Source of the DNA: Sanderia malayensis
Lineage: Eukaryota > Cnidaria > Scyphozoa > Semaeostomeae > Pelagiidae
Assembly: GCA_013076295.1 (NCBI GenBank)
Contig: RQOL01000822.1
Span: 124,001-188,000, forward strand
DNA: 64,000 nt
Reading direction: 5' to 3'
Shown piece after piece: positions 23,401-35,250 of the stretch. Position 1 is the stretch's first letter. Every line of letters starts with the position of its first letter. The translations under genes were made by a program, and so were the position numbers. The notes beneath the pieces were generated by a model that saw only the letters and a list, made by a program, of their open reading frames with translations, did not search any database and was not told the origin of the DNA.

Positions 23401-25650
23401 ACTTCCCACTCTTGATGACTTCGCACTTTTTTCTTACTTCCCACATTTTCTTGACTTCCCGCTTTTGATGACTTCCAACTTTTTCTTCACTTCCCATTTG
23501 AGATGATATCCACTTTTGAAGACTTCCCATTTTTGATGACTTCCCACTTTTTCTTGACTTCCCACTTTTAATGACTTTCCACTTTTTATGACCTCCCACT
23601 TTTGATGACTTCCACTTTTGATGACTTCCACTTTTTCTTGACTTCCCATTTTAGATGATTTCCCACTTTTCCGTGACTTCCCACTTTTGATGACTTCCCA
23701 TATTTGACAACTTCCTACTTTTTCTTGACTTCCCATTTTTTCTTCACTTCCCACTGTGGATGACTTCCCATTTTTGATGATTTCCCACTTTTTGTTGACT
23801 TCCCACTTCCGGTGACCTCTGACTTTTGATAACGTCCCACTTTTGATTACTTCCCACTTTCGATGACTTCCCGTATTTTCTTGACTTCCCACTTTTGATG
23901 ATCTCTCACTTTTAAAGACTTCCCACTTTTTCCTGACTTCCCACTTTTCTTGACTTCCAATTTTTGATGAGTTCCCACTTTTTCTTGACTTCGCCTTTTT
24001 GATGACTTCCCACTTTTGATGACTTCCACTTTTTCTTGACTTCCCATTTTAGATGATTTCCCGCTTTTGATGACTTCCCACTTTTTCTTGACTACCAATG
24101 TTTGTTGACTTCCCACTTTTGATGACATCCCAGTTTTCACGACCTCCAACATTTCCGTGACCTCCCACTTTTGATGACTTCCCATATTTGAGGACTTCCT
24201 TCTTTTTCTTGACTTCCCATTTTTTCTTCACTTCCCACTTTTGATGACTTCCCATTTCAGATGATTTCCCACTTTTGAAGAATTCCCATTTTTGATGACT
24301 TCCCACTCTTTCTTGACTTCCCACATTTGATGACTTTCCACTTTTAATGACTTCCCACTTTTGATGACTTCCCACTTTTTCTTGACTTCCCATTTCAGAT
24401 GATTTCCCACTTTTGCAGCCTTCCCATTTTTGATGACTTCCCACTTTTTCTTGACTTCCCACTTTTGATGACTTTCCATTTTTGATGACTTCTCACTTTT
24501 GATGACTTCCCACTTTTTCTTGACTTCCCACTTTTTGTAACTTCCCATTTTTTCTTGACATCCCACTCTTGATGACTTCCCACTTTTTTTTTACTTCCCA
24601 CTTTTTCTTGACTTCCCACTTTTGATGACTTCCCACTTTTTCTTGAATTCCCACTTTTGATGACCTCCCACTTTTAATGAATTCCCACTTTTTTTGACTT
24701 CCCACATTTTCTTGACTTCCCACTTTTTCTTGACTTCTCACTTTTTCTTGACTTCCCACTTTTGATGACTTCCCGCTTTTGATGACTTCCAACTTTTTCT
24801 TGACTTCCCATTTCAGATGATTTCCCACTTTTGAAGACTTCCCATTTTTGATGACTTCCCACTCTTTCTTGACTTCCCACATTTGATGACTTTCCACATT
24901 TGATGACTTCCCACTTTTGATGACTTCCCACTTTTTCTTTACTTCCCATTTTAGATGATTTCCCACTTTTGAAGACTTCCCACTTTTGATGACTTCCCAT
25001 ATATGAGGACTTCCTACTTTTTCTTGACTGCCCATTTTTTCTTCACTTCCCACTTTGACGACTTCTCATTTTTGATGATTTCCCACTTTTTCTTGACTTC
25101 CCACTTTCGGTGACTTCTGACTTTTGATAACTTCCCACTTTTGATGACTTCCCACTTTCGATGACTTCCCGTATTTTATTGACTTCCCCCTTCTATGACC
25201 TCTCACTTTTAAAGACTTCACACTTTTTCCTGACTTCCCACTTTCTTGACTTCCCACTTTTGATGAGTTCTCAATTTTCTTGACTTCGCCTTTTGATGAA
25301 TTCCCACTTTTGATGACTTCCACTTTTCTTGACTTCCCACTTTTTCTTCACTTCCCACTGTGGATGACTTCCCATTTTTGATGATTTCCCACTTTTTGTT
25401 GACTTCCCACTTCCGGTGACCTCTGACTTTTGATAACGTCCCACTTTTGATTACTTCCCACTTTCGATGACTTCCCGTATTTTCTTGACTTCCCACTTTT
25501 GATGACCTCTCACTTTTAAAGACTTCCCACTTTTTCCTGACTTCCCACTTTTCTTGACTTCCAATTTTTGATGAGTTCCCACTTTTTCTTGACTTCGCCT
25601 TTTGATGACTTCCCACTTTTGATGACTTCCACTTTTTCTTGACTTCCCAT
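17541..25650. repeat. Higher-order repeat, about 2.8-kb unit
   Basis: The landmark gacgacatcgcac is at 17751, 20550 and 23346 (2,799 and 2,796 bp). The landmark cttctatgacctctcac is at 17037, 19873, 22672 and 25190 (2,836, 2,799, 2,518 bp). The private variant ttccttctttttcttg occurs at 21401 and 24196 (2,795 bp), so those two units share recent descent. The boundaries given are approximate because the unit is cyclic. Confidence 0.82.
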
Positions 25651-27240
25651 TTTAGATGATTTCCCGCTTTTGATGACTTCCCACTTTTTCTTGACTACCA
25701 ATGTTTGTTGACTTCCCACTTTTGATGACATCCCAGTTTTCACGACCTCCAACATTTCCGTGACCTCCCACTTTTGATGACTTCCCATATTTGAGGACTT
25801 CCTACTTTTTCTTGACTTCCCATTTTTTCTTCACTTCCCACTTTTGATGACTTCCCATTTCAGATGATTTCCCACTTTTGAAGACTTCCCATTTTTGATG
25901 ACTTCCCACTCTTTCTTGACTTCCCACATTTGATGACTTTCCACTTTTAATGACTTCCCACTTTTGATGACTTCCCACTTTTTCTTGACTTCCCATTTTA
26001 GATGATTTCCCACTTTTGAAGACTTCCCATTTTTGATGACTTCCCACTTTTTCTTGACTTCCCACATTTGATGACCTCCCACTTTTCAAGGACTTCCCAC
26101 TTTTGATGACTTCCCATATTTGAGGACTTCCTACTTTTTCTTGACTGCCTTTTTTTTCTTCACTTCCCACTGTTGATGACTTACCATTTTTGATGATTTC
26201 CCACTTTTTCTTGACCTCCCAATTTTGATGACTTCCCGCTTTTGATGACTTCCAACTTTTTCTTGACTTCCCATTTCAGATGATTTCCCACTTTTGCAGC
26301 CTTCCCATTTTTGATGACTTCCCACTTTTTCTTGACTTCCCACTTTTGATGACTTTCCATTTTTGATGACTTCTCACTTTTGATGACTTCCCACTTTTTC
26401 TTGACTTCCCACTTTTTGTAACTTCCCACTTTTTCTTGACATCCCACTCTTGATGACTTCCCACTTTTTTTTTACTTCCCACTTTTTCTTGACTTCCCAC
26501 TTTTGATGACTTCCCACTTTTTCTTGAATTCCCACTTTTGATGACCTCCCACTTTTAATGAATTCCCACTTTTTTTGACTTCCCACATTTTCTTGACTTC
26601 CCACTTTTCTTGACTTCTCACTTTTTCTTGACTTCCCACTTTTGATGACTTCCCGCTTTTGATGACTTCCAACTTTTTCTTGACTTCCCATTTCAGATGA
26701 TTTCCCACTTTTGAAGACTTCCCATTTTTGATGACTTCCCACTCTTTCTTGACTTCCCACATTTGATGACTTTCCACATTTGATGACTTCCCACTTTTTC
26801 TTGACTTCCCATTTTAGATGATTTCCCACTTTTGAAGACTTCCCACTTTTGATGACTTCCCATATATGAGGACTTCCTACTTTTTCTTGACTGCCCATTT
26901 TTTCTTCACTTCCCACTTTTGACGACTTCTCATTTTTGATGATTTCCCACTTTTTCTTGACTTCCCACTTTCGGTGACTTCTGACTTTTGATAACTTCCC
27001 ACTTTTGATGACTTCCCATTTTCGATGACTTCCCGTATTTTATTGACTTCCCCCTTCTATGACCTCTCACTTTTAAAGACTTCACACTTTTTCCTGACTT
27101 CCCACTTTTCTTGACTTCCCACTTTTGATGAGTTCCCAATTTTTTTGACTTCGCCTTTTTGATGAATTCCCACTTTTGATGACTTCCACTTTTTCTTGAC
27201 TTCCCATTTTTTCTTCACTTCCCACTTCTGATGACTTTCC
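25651..27240. repeat. Shortened copy of the 18.5-20.1 kb segment
   Basis: Matches 18.5-20.1 kb at an offset of about 7,199 bp (gttttcacgacctccaac, ttgcagccttccc, catatatgaggac in the same order). Landmark cttctatgac is at 27054, only 1,864 bp after the previous one, so part of the 2.8-kb unit has been lost here. Confidence 0.72.
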
Positions 27241-30200
27241 ACTTTTGATGACTTCCCACTTTTGATGACATCCCACTATTAATGACTTCCCACTTTTTCT
27301 TGACTTCCCACATTTTCTTGACTTCCCACTTTTTCTTGACTTCTCACTTTTTCTTGACTTCCCACCTTTGATGACTTCATGCTTTTGATGACTTCCAACT
27401 TTTTCTTGACTTCCCATTTCACATGATTTCCCACTTTCGAAGACATCCCATTTTTGATGACCTCCCACTTTTTCTTGACTTCCAACTTTTGATGACTTTC
27501 CACTTTTGATGACTTCCCACTTTTGATGACTTCCAACTTTTTCTTCACTTCCCACTTTTGATGACTTCCCATTTTTGATGATTTCCCACTTTTTCTTGAC
27601 TTCCCACTTTCGGTGACTTCTGACTTTTGATAACTTCCCACTTTTGATGACTTCCCACTTTCGATGACTTCCCGTATTTTCTTGACTTCCCATTTTTGAT
27701 GACCTCTCACTTTTAAAGACTTCCCACTTTTTCTTGACTTCCCACTTTTCTTGACTTCCCACTTTTGATGAGTTCCCACTTTTTCTTGACTTCGCCTTTT
27801 TGATGACTTCCCACTTTTGATGACTTCCCACTTTTGATGACTTCCCACTTTTGACGACATCCCACTTTTGATGACTTCCCACTTTTTTTTACTTCCCCTC
27901 TTTTTCTTGACTTCCCACTTTTGATGAGTTCCCAATTTTTCTTGACTTCGCCTTTTTGATGAATTCCCACTTTTGATGACTTCCACTTTTTCTTGATTTC
28001 CCACTTTTTCTTGACTTCCCACTTCTGATGACTTTCCACTTTTGATGACTTCCCACTTTTGATGACATCCCACTATTAATGACTTCCCACTTTCTCTTGA
28101 CTTCCCACATTTTCTTGACTTCCCACTTTTTCTTAACTTCTCACTTTTTCTTGACTTCCCACCTTTCATGACTTCATGCTTTTGATGACTTCCAACTTTT
28201 TCTTGACTTCCCATTTCAGATGATTTCCCACTTTCGAAGACATCCCATTTTTGATGACTTCCCACTTTTTCTTGACTTCCAACTTTTGATGACTTTCCAC
28301 TTTTGATGACTTCCCACTTTTGATGACTTCCAACTTTTTCTTGACTTCCCATTTTAGATGATTTCCCGCTTTTGATGACTTCCCTTTTTTTCTTGACTAC
28401 CAATTTTTGTTGACTTCCCACTCTTGATGACATCCCATTTTTGATGATTTCCCACTTTTACTTGACTTCCCACTTTCGGTGACTTCTGACTTTTGATAAC
28501 TCCCCACTTTTGATGACTTCCCATTTTCGATGACTTCCCGTATTTTCTTGACTTCCCACTTTTGACGACATCCCACTTTTGATGACTTCCCACTTTTTTT
28601 ACTTCCCACTTTTTCTTGACTTCCCACTCTTGATGACTTCCCACTTTTTTTTTACTTCCCACATTTTCTTGACTTCCCGCTTTTGATGACTTCCAACTTT
28701 TTCTTGACTTCCCATTTCAGATGATTTCCCACTTTTGAAAACTTCCCATTTTTGATGACTTCCCATTTTTTCTTGACTTCCCACTTTTAATGACTTTCCA
28801 CTTTTGATGACTTCCCACTTTTGATGACTTCCACTTTTGATGACTTCCCACTTTTGATGACTTCCACTTTTGATGACTTCCACTTTTTCTTGACTTCCCA
28901 TTTTAGATGATTTCCCACTTTTCCGTGACTTCCCACTTTTGATGACTTCCCATATTGGACAACTTCCTACTTTTTCTTGACTTCCCATTTTTTCTTCACT
29001 TCCCACTGTGGATGACTTCCCATTTTTGATGATTTCCCACTTTTTCTTGACTTCCCACTTCCGGTGACCTCTGACTTTTGATAACGTCCCACTTTTGATT
29101 ACTTCCCACTTTCGATGACTTCCCGTCTTTTCTTGACTTCCCACTTTTGATGACCTCTCACTTTTAAAGACTTCCCACTTTTTCCTGACCTCCCACTTTT
29201 CTTGACTTCCAACTTTTGATGAGTTCCCACTTTTTCTTGACTTCGCCTTTTTGATGACTTCCCACTTTTGATGACTTCCTTTTTTTCTTGACTTCCCATT
29301 TTAGATGATTTCCCGCTTTTGATGACTTCCCACTTTTTCTTGACTACCAATGTTTGTTGACTTCCCACTTTTGATGACATCCCAGTTTTCACGACCTCCA
29401 ACATTTCCGTGACTTCCCACTTTTGATGACTTCCCATATTTGAGGACTTCCTACTTGTTCTTGACTTCCCATTTTTTCTTTACTTCCCACTTTTGATGAC
29501 TTCCCATTTTTGATGATTTCCCACTTTTTCTTGACTTCCAACTTTCGGTGACTTCTGACTTTTGATAACTTCCCACTTTTGATGACTTCCCACTTTCGAT
29601 GACTTCCCGTATTTTCTTGACTTCCCACTTTTGATGACCTCTCACTTTTAAAGACTTCCCACTTTTTCTTGACTTCCCACTTTTCTTGACTTCCCACTTT
29701 TGATGAGTTCCCACTTTTTCTTGACTTCGCCTTTTTGATGACTTCCCACTTTTGATGACTTCCCACTTTTGATGACTTCCCACTTTTGACGACATCCCAC
29801 TTTTGATGACTTCCCACTTTTTTTTACTTCCCCTCTTTTTCTTGACTTCCCACTCTTGATGACTTCCCACTTTTTTTTACTTCCCACATTTTCCTGACTT
29901 CCCGCTTTTGATGACTTCCAACTTTTTCTTGACTTCCCATTTCAGATGATTTCCCACTTTTGAAGACTTCCCATTTTTGATGACTTCCCACTTTTTCTTG
30001 ACTTCCCACTTTTAATGACTTTCCACTTTTGATGACTTCCCACTTTTGATGACTTCCACTTTTTCTTGACTTCCCATTTTAGATGATTTCCCACTTTTCC
30101 GTGACTTCCCACTTTTGATGACTTCCCATATTTGACAACTTCCTACTTGTTCTTGACTTCCCATTTTTTCTTCACTTCCCACTGTTGATGACTTCCCATT

Positions 30201-31329
30201 TTTGATGATTTCCCACTTTTTCTTGACTTCCCACTTTCGATGACTTCCCGTATTTTCTTGACTTCCCACTTTTGATGACCTCTCACTTTTAAAGACTTCC
30301 CACTTTTTCTTGACTTCCCACTTTTCTTGACTTCCCACTTTTGATGAGTTCCCACTTTTTCTTGACTTCGCCTTTTTGATGACTTCCCACTTTTGATGAC
30401 TTCCACTTTTTCTTGACTTCCCACTTTTTTTTGACTTCCCACTTTTGATGACTTTCCACTTTTGATGACTTGCCACTTTTGATGACATTCCACTTTTGAT
30501 GACTTCCCACTTTTGATGACTTCCCACTTTTGTTGACATCCCACTTTTGATGACTTGCCACTTTTTTTTACCTTCCATTTTTTCTTGACTTCCCACTCTT
30601 GATGACTTCCCAGTTTTTCTTGACTTCCGACTCTTGATGACTTCCCATTTTTTCTTGATTTCCCACTTTTGATGACTTCCCACTTTTAATGACTTCCCAC
30701 TTTTTCTTGTCTTCCCACATGTTCCTGACCTCCCACTTTTTCTTGACTTCCCACTTTTTCTTGACTTCCCACTCTTGATGACTTCCAAGTTTTTTTTTAC
30801 TTCCCACTTCTTCTTGACTTCCCACTTTTGATGACTTCCCACTCTTTCTTGAATTCCCACTTTTGATGACTTCCCACTTTTAATGACTTCCCACTTTTTT
30901 TGACTTCCCACATTTTCTTGACTTCCCACTTTTTCTTCACTTCTCACTTTTTCTTGACTTCCCACTTTTGATGACTTCCCGCTTTTGATGACTTCCAACT
31001 TTTTCTTGACTTCCCATTTCAGATGATTTCCCACTTTTGAAGACTTCCCATTTTTGATGACTTCCCACTCTTTCTTGACTTCCCACATTTGATGACTTTC
31101 CACTTTTAATGACTTCCCACTTTTGATGACTTCCCACTTTTTCTTGACTTCCCATTTTAGATGATTTCCCACTTTTGAAGACTTCCCATTTTTGATGACT
31201 TCCTACTTTTTCTTGACTGCCCATTTTTTCTCCACTTCTCACTTTTGATGACTTCCCATTTTTGATGATTTCCCACTTTTTCTTGACTTCCCACTTTCGG
31301 TGACTTCTGACTTTTGATAACTTCCCACT
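27241..31329. repeat. Mixed array segment with the longest - strand open frames
   Basis: Monomers only. Blocks resemble 10.2-11.0 kb (cactattaatgac, cttcatgcttttgatg) and the 44-63 kb domain (gacgacatccc followed by cttcccctctttttc). The two longest stop-free stretches on the - strand lie here: 27279-28433 (384 codons) and 30012-31172 (386 codons). The codons are only the monomer peptide in changing phase, so no CDS is called. The 28.9-30.0 kb part recurs at 62.8-63.8 kb. Confidence 0.75.
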
Positions 31330-31887
31330 TTTGATGACTTCCCACTTTTTCTTGACTTCCCACTATTTCTTGACTTCCCACTTTTTGTTGACTTTCCACT
31401 CTTGATGACTTCCCAGTTTTTTTTTACTTCCCACTTTTTCTTGACTTCCCACTTTTGATGACTTCCCACTTTTGATGACTTCCAACTTTTTCTTGACTTC
31501 CCATTTCAGATGATTTCCCACTTTTGAAGACTTCCCATTTTTGATGACTTCCCACTTTTTCTTGACTTCCCACTTTTGATGACTTTCCACTTTTGATGAC
31601 TATCCACTTTTGATGACTTCCCACTTTTTCTTGACTTCCCACTATTTCTTGACTTCCCACTTTTTGTTGACTTTCCACTCTTGATGACTTCCCAGTTTTT
31701 TTTTACCTCCCACTTTTTCTTGACTTCCCACTTTTGATGACCTCCCACTTTTGATGACTTCCAACTTTTTCTTGACTTCCCATTTCTGATGATTTCCCAC
31801 TTTTGAAGACTTCCCATTTTTGATGACTTCCCACTTTTTCTTGACTTCCCACTTTTGATGACTTTCCACTTTTGATGACTATCCACT
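31330..31887. repeat. 279-bp tandem duplication
   Basis: Copy 1 is about 31,330-31,608 and copy 2 about 31,609-31,887. The uncommon monomer actatttcttgacttccc is at 31362 and 31641, followed in both by ctttttgttgactttccac and cccagtttttttttac. I see about three or four differences, such as tttcagatg versus tttctgatg. Confidence 0.88.
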
Positions 31888-32261
31888 TTTGATGACTTCC
31901 CACTTTTTCTTCACTTCCCACTTTTTGTAACTTCCCACTTTTGATGACATCCCACTTTTGATGACTTCCCACTTTTTTTTACTTCCCACTTTTTCTTGAC
32001 ATCCCACTCTTGATGACTTCCCACATTTTTTTACTTCCCACTTTTTCTTGACTTCCCACTTTTGATGACTTCCCACTTTCTCTTGAATTCCCACTTTTGA
32101 TGACCTCCCACTTTTAATGACTTCCCACTTTTTTTGACTTCCCAGATTTTCTTGACTTCCCACTTTTTCTTGACTTCCCACTTTTTCTTGAATTCCCACT
32201 TTTGATGACCTCCCACTTTTAATGACTTCCCACTTTTTCTTCACTTCTCACAATTTCATGA
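31888..32261. repeat. Array segment between two local duplications
   Basis: Only 17/18-bp monomers, with variants ctttttgtaac, cccagattttcttg, ctttctcttgaattc and cacaatttcatgac. I found no close longer copy elsewhere in the window. Confidence 0.7.
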
Positions 32262-33227
32262 CTTCCCACTTTTTCTTGACTTCCCACTTTTGATGACTTT
32301 CCACTTTTGATGACTTCCCACTTTTGATGACTTCCTACTTTTTCTTCACTTCCCACTTTTTCTTGACTTCCCACTTTTGATGACTTCCCACTTTTTCTTG
32401 ACTTCCCACTATTGATGACTTCTCACTTTTGATGACATCCCACTTTTGATGACTTCCCACTTTTTTTACTTCCCACTTTTTCTTGACTTCCCACTCTTGA
32501 TGACTTCTCAATTTTTTTTACTTCCCACTTTTTCTTGACTTCCCACTTTTGACGACTTTCCACTTTTGATGACTTCCCACTTTTGATGACTTCCCACATT
32601 TTCTTGACTTCCCACTATTTGTAACTTCCCACTTTTGATGACATCCCACTTTTGATGACTTCCCATTTTTGATGACTTCCCACTTTTTCTTGACTTCCCA
32701 CTTTTAATGACTTTCCACTTTTGATGACTTCCCACTTTTGATTACTTCCCACTTTTTCTTGACTTCCCATTTTTGATGACTTTCCACTTTTGATGACTTC
32801 CCACTTTTGATGACTTTCTACTTTTTCTTGACTTCCCACTTTTTCTTGACTTCCCACTTTTGATGACTTCCCACTTTTTCTTGACTTCCCACTATTGATG
32901 ACTTCCCACTTTTGATGACATCCCACTTTTGATGACTTCCCACTTTTTTTACTTCCCACTTTTTCTTGACTTCCCACTCTTGATGACTTCTCAATTTTTT
33001 TTACTTCCCACTTTTTCTTGACTTCCCACTTTTGACGACTTTCCACTTTTGATGACTTCCCACTTTTGATGACTTCCCACATTTTCTTGACTTCCCACTA
33101 TTTGTAACTTCCCACTTTTGATGACATCCCACTTTTGATGACTTCCCATTTTTGATGACTTCCCACTTTTTCTTGACTTCCCACTTTTAATGACTTTCCA
33201 CTTTTGATGACTTCCCACTTTTGATTA
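32262..33227. repeat. 483-bp tandem duplication, copy of 5.4-6.2 kb
   Basis: Landmark cttctcaattttttt is at 32504 and 32987, exactly 483 bp apart, as at 5607 and 6090. The offset between the two pairs is 26,897 bp. Right of 32,987 the sequence follows 6,863 onward instead (offset 26,124), so the stretch equivalent to 6,090-6,863 is missing from this copy. Confidence 0.85.
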
Positions 33228-35250
33228 CTTCCCACTTTCGATGACTTCGCATATTTTCTTGACTTCCCACTTTTGATGACCTCTCACTTTTAAAGACTTC
33301 CCACTTTTTCTTGACTTCCCACTTTTCTTGACTTCCCACTTTTGATGAGTTCCCACTTTTTCTTGACTTCCCCTTTTTGATGACTTCCCACTTTTGATGA
33401 CTTCCACCTTTTCTTGACTTACACTTTTTCTTGACTTCCCACTTTTGATGACTTTCCACTTTTGATGACTTGCCACTTTTGATGACATCCCACTTTTGAT
33501 GACTTCCCACTTTTGATGACTTCCCACATTTGTTGACATCCCACTTTTGATGACTTGCCACTTTTTTTTTAATTTCCATTTTTTCTTGACTTCCCACTCT
33601 TGATGACTTCCCACTTTTTCTTGACTTCCCACTTTTGATGACTTCCCACTTTTAATGACTTCCCACTTTTTCTTGACTTCCCACTTTTTCTTGACTTCCC
33701 ACTTTTGATGACTTCCCACTCTTTCTTGAATTCCCACTTTTGATGACCTTCCACTTTTGAAGACTTCCCACTTTTGATGACTTCCCACTTTTTCTTGACT
33801 TCCAATTTTAGATGATTTCCGACTTTTGAAGACTGCCCATTTTTGATTCACTTCCCACTTTTGATGACTTCCCACATTCGATGACTTCCCATATTTTCTT
33901 GACTTCCCACTTTTGATGACCTCTCACTTTTAAAGACTTCCCCCCTTTTTCCTGACTTCCCACTTTTCTTGACTTCCCTTTATTGATGAGTTCTCACTTT
34001 TTCTTGACTTCGCCTTTTTGATGACTTCCCATTTTTGATGACTTCCACTTTTTCTTGACTTCCCACTTTTTCTTCACTTCCCACTTCCGATCACTTTCCA
34101 CTTTTTCTTGACTTCCCACTTTTGATGACATCCCACTATTAATGACTTCCCACTTTTTCTTGACTTCCCACATTTTCTTGACTTCCCACTTTTTCTTGAC
34201 TTCTCACTTTTTCTTGACTTCCCACCTATGATGACTTCATGCTTTTGATGACCTCCAACTTTTTCTTGACTTCCCATTTCAGATGATTTCCCACTTTTGA
34301 AGACTTCCCATTTTTGATGACTTCCCACTTTTTCTTGACTTCCAACTTTTGATGACTTTCCACTTTTGATGACTTCCCACTTTTGATGACTTCCCACTTT
34401 TTCTTGACTTCCCATTTGAGATGATTTCCCGCTTTTGATGACTTCCCACTTTTTCTTGACTACCAATTTTTGTTGACTTCCCACTTTTGATGACTTCCCA
34501 GTTTTGACGACCTCCAACATTTCCGTGACTTCCCACTTTTGATGACTTCCCATATTTGAGGACTTCCCACTTTTTCTTGACTTCCCATTTGAGATGATTT
34601 CCCGCTTTTGATGACTTCCCACTTTTTCTTGACTACCAATTTTTGTTGACTTCCCACTTTTGATGACTTCCCAGTTTTGACGACCTCCAACATTTCCGTG
34701 ACTTCCCACTTTTGATGACTTCCCATATTTGAGGACTTCCTACTTTTTCTTGACTGCCTATTTTTTCTTCACTTCCCACTGTTGATGACTTCCCATTTTT
34801 GATGATTTCCCACTTTTTCTTGACCTCCCAATTTTGATGACTTCCCGCTTTTGATGACTTCCAACTTTTTCTTGACTTCCCATTTCAGATGATTTCCCAC
34901 TTTTGAAGCCTTCCCATTTTTGATGACTTCCCACATTTTCTTGACTTCCCACTTTTGATGACTTTCCACTTTGGATGACTTCTCACTTTTGATGACTTCC
35001 CACTTTTTCTTGACTTCCCACTTTTTGTAACTTCCCACTTTTGATGACATCCCACTTTTGATGACTTCCCACTTTTTTTTTACTTCCCACTTTTTCTTGA
35101 CATCCCACTCTTGATGACTTCCCACTTTTTTTTTACTTCCCACTTTTTCTTGACTTCCCACTTTTGATGACTTCCCCCTTTTTCGTGAATTCCCACTTTT
35201 GATGACCTCCCACTTTTAATGAATTCCCACTTTTTTGACTTCCCACATTT
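33228..35250. repeat. Third copy of the 7.4-9.3 kb / 13.9-15.8 kb segment
   Basis: Matches 13.9-15.2 kb at offset 19,287-19,288 and 15.3-15.7 kb at offset 19,461. The change of 173 bp is explained by the local duplication at 34.4-34.7 kb. Shared order includes cgatgacttcgc, cttgccacttttttttt, cttccgatcactttcc, cttcatgcttttgatg and cctccaacatttccgtg. Confidence 0.8.
34393..34738. repeat. 173-bp tandem duplication
   Basis: The series cccatttgagatgatttcccg, taccaatttttgttgac, gttttgacgacctcc, catttccgtgac, catatttgaggac is present twice, with cccatttgag starting at 34411 and 34584. The corresponding places at about 8.7 and 15.1 kb have it once. Confidence 0.88.

Noticed and set aside
30012..31172. 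386-codon open frame on the - strand as a protein-coding gene (and the many similar ones)
   Set aside because: The monomer has no stop codon in any - strand frame, so long open frames are expected by composition. Overlapping frames are equally open and give the same peptide cycle. Starts and stops fall at random variant monomers, and there is no unique domain, signal or promoter.
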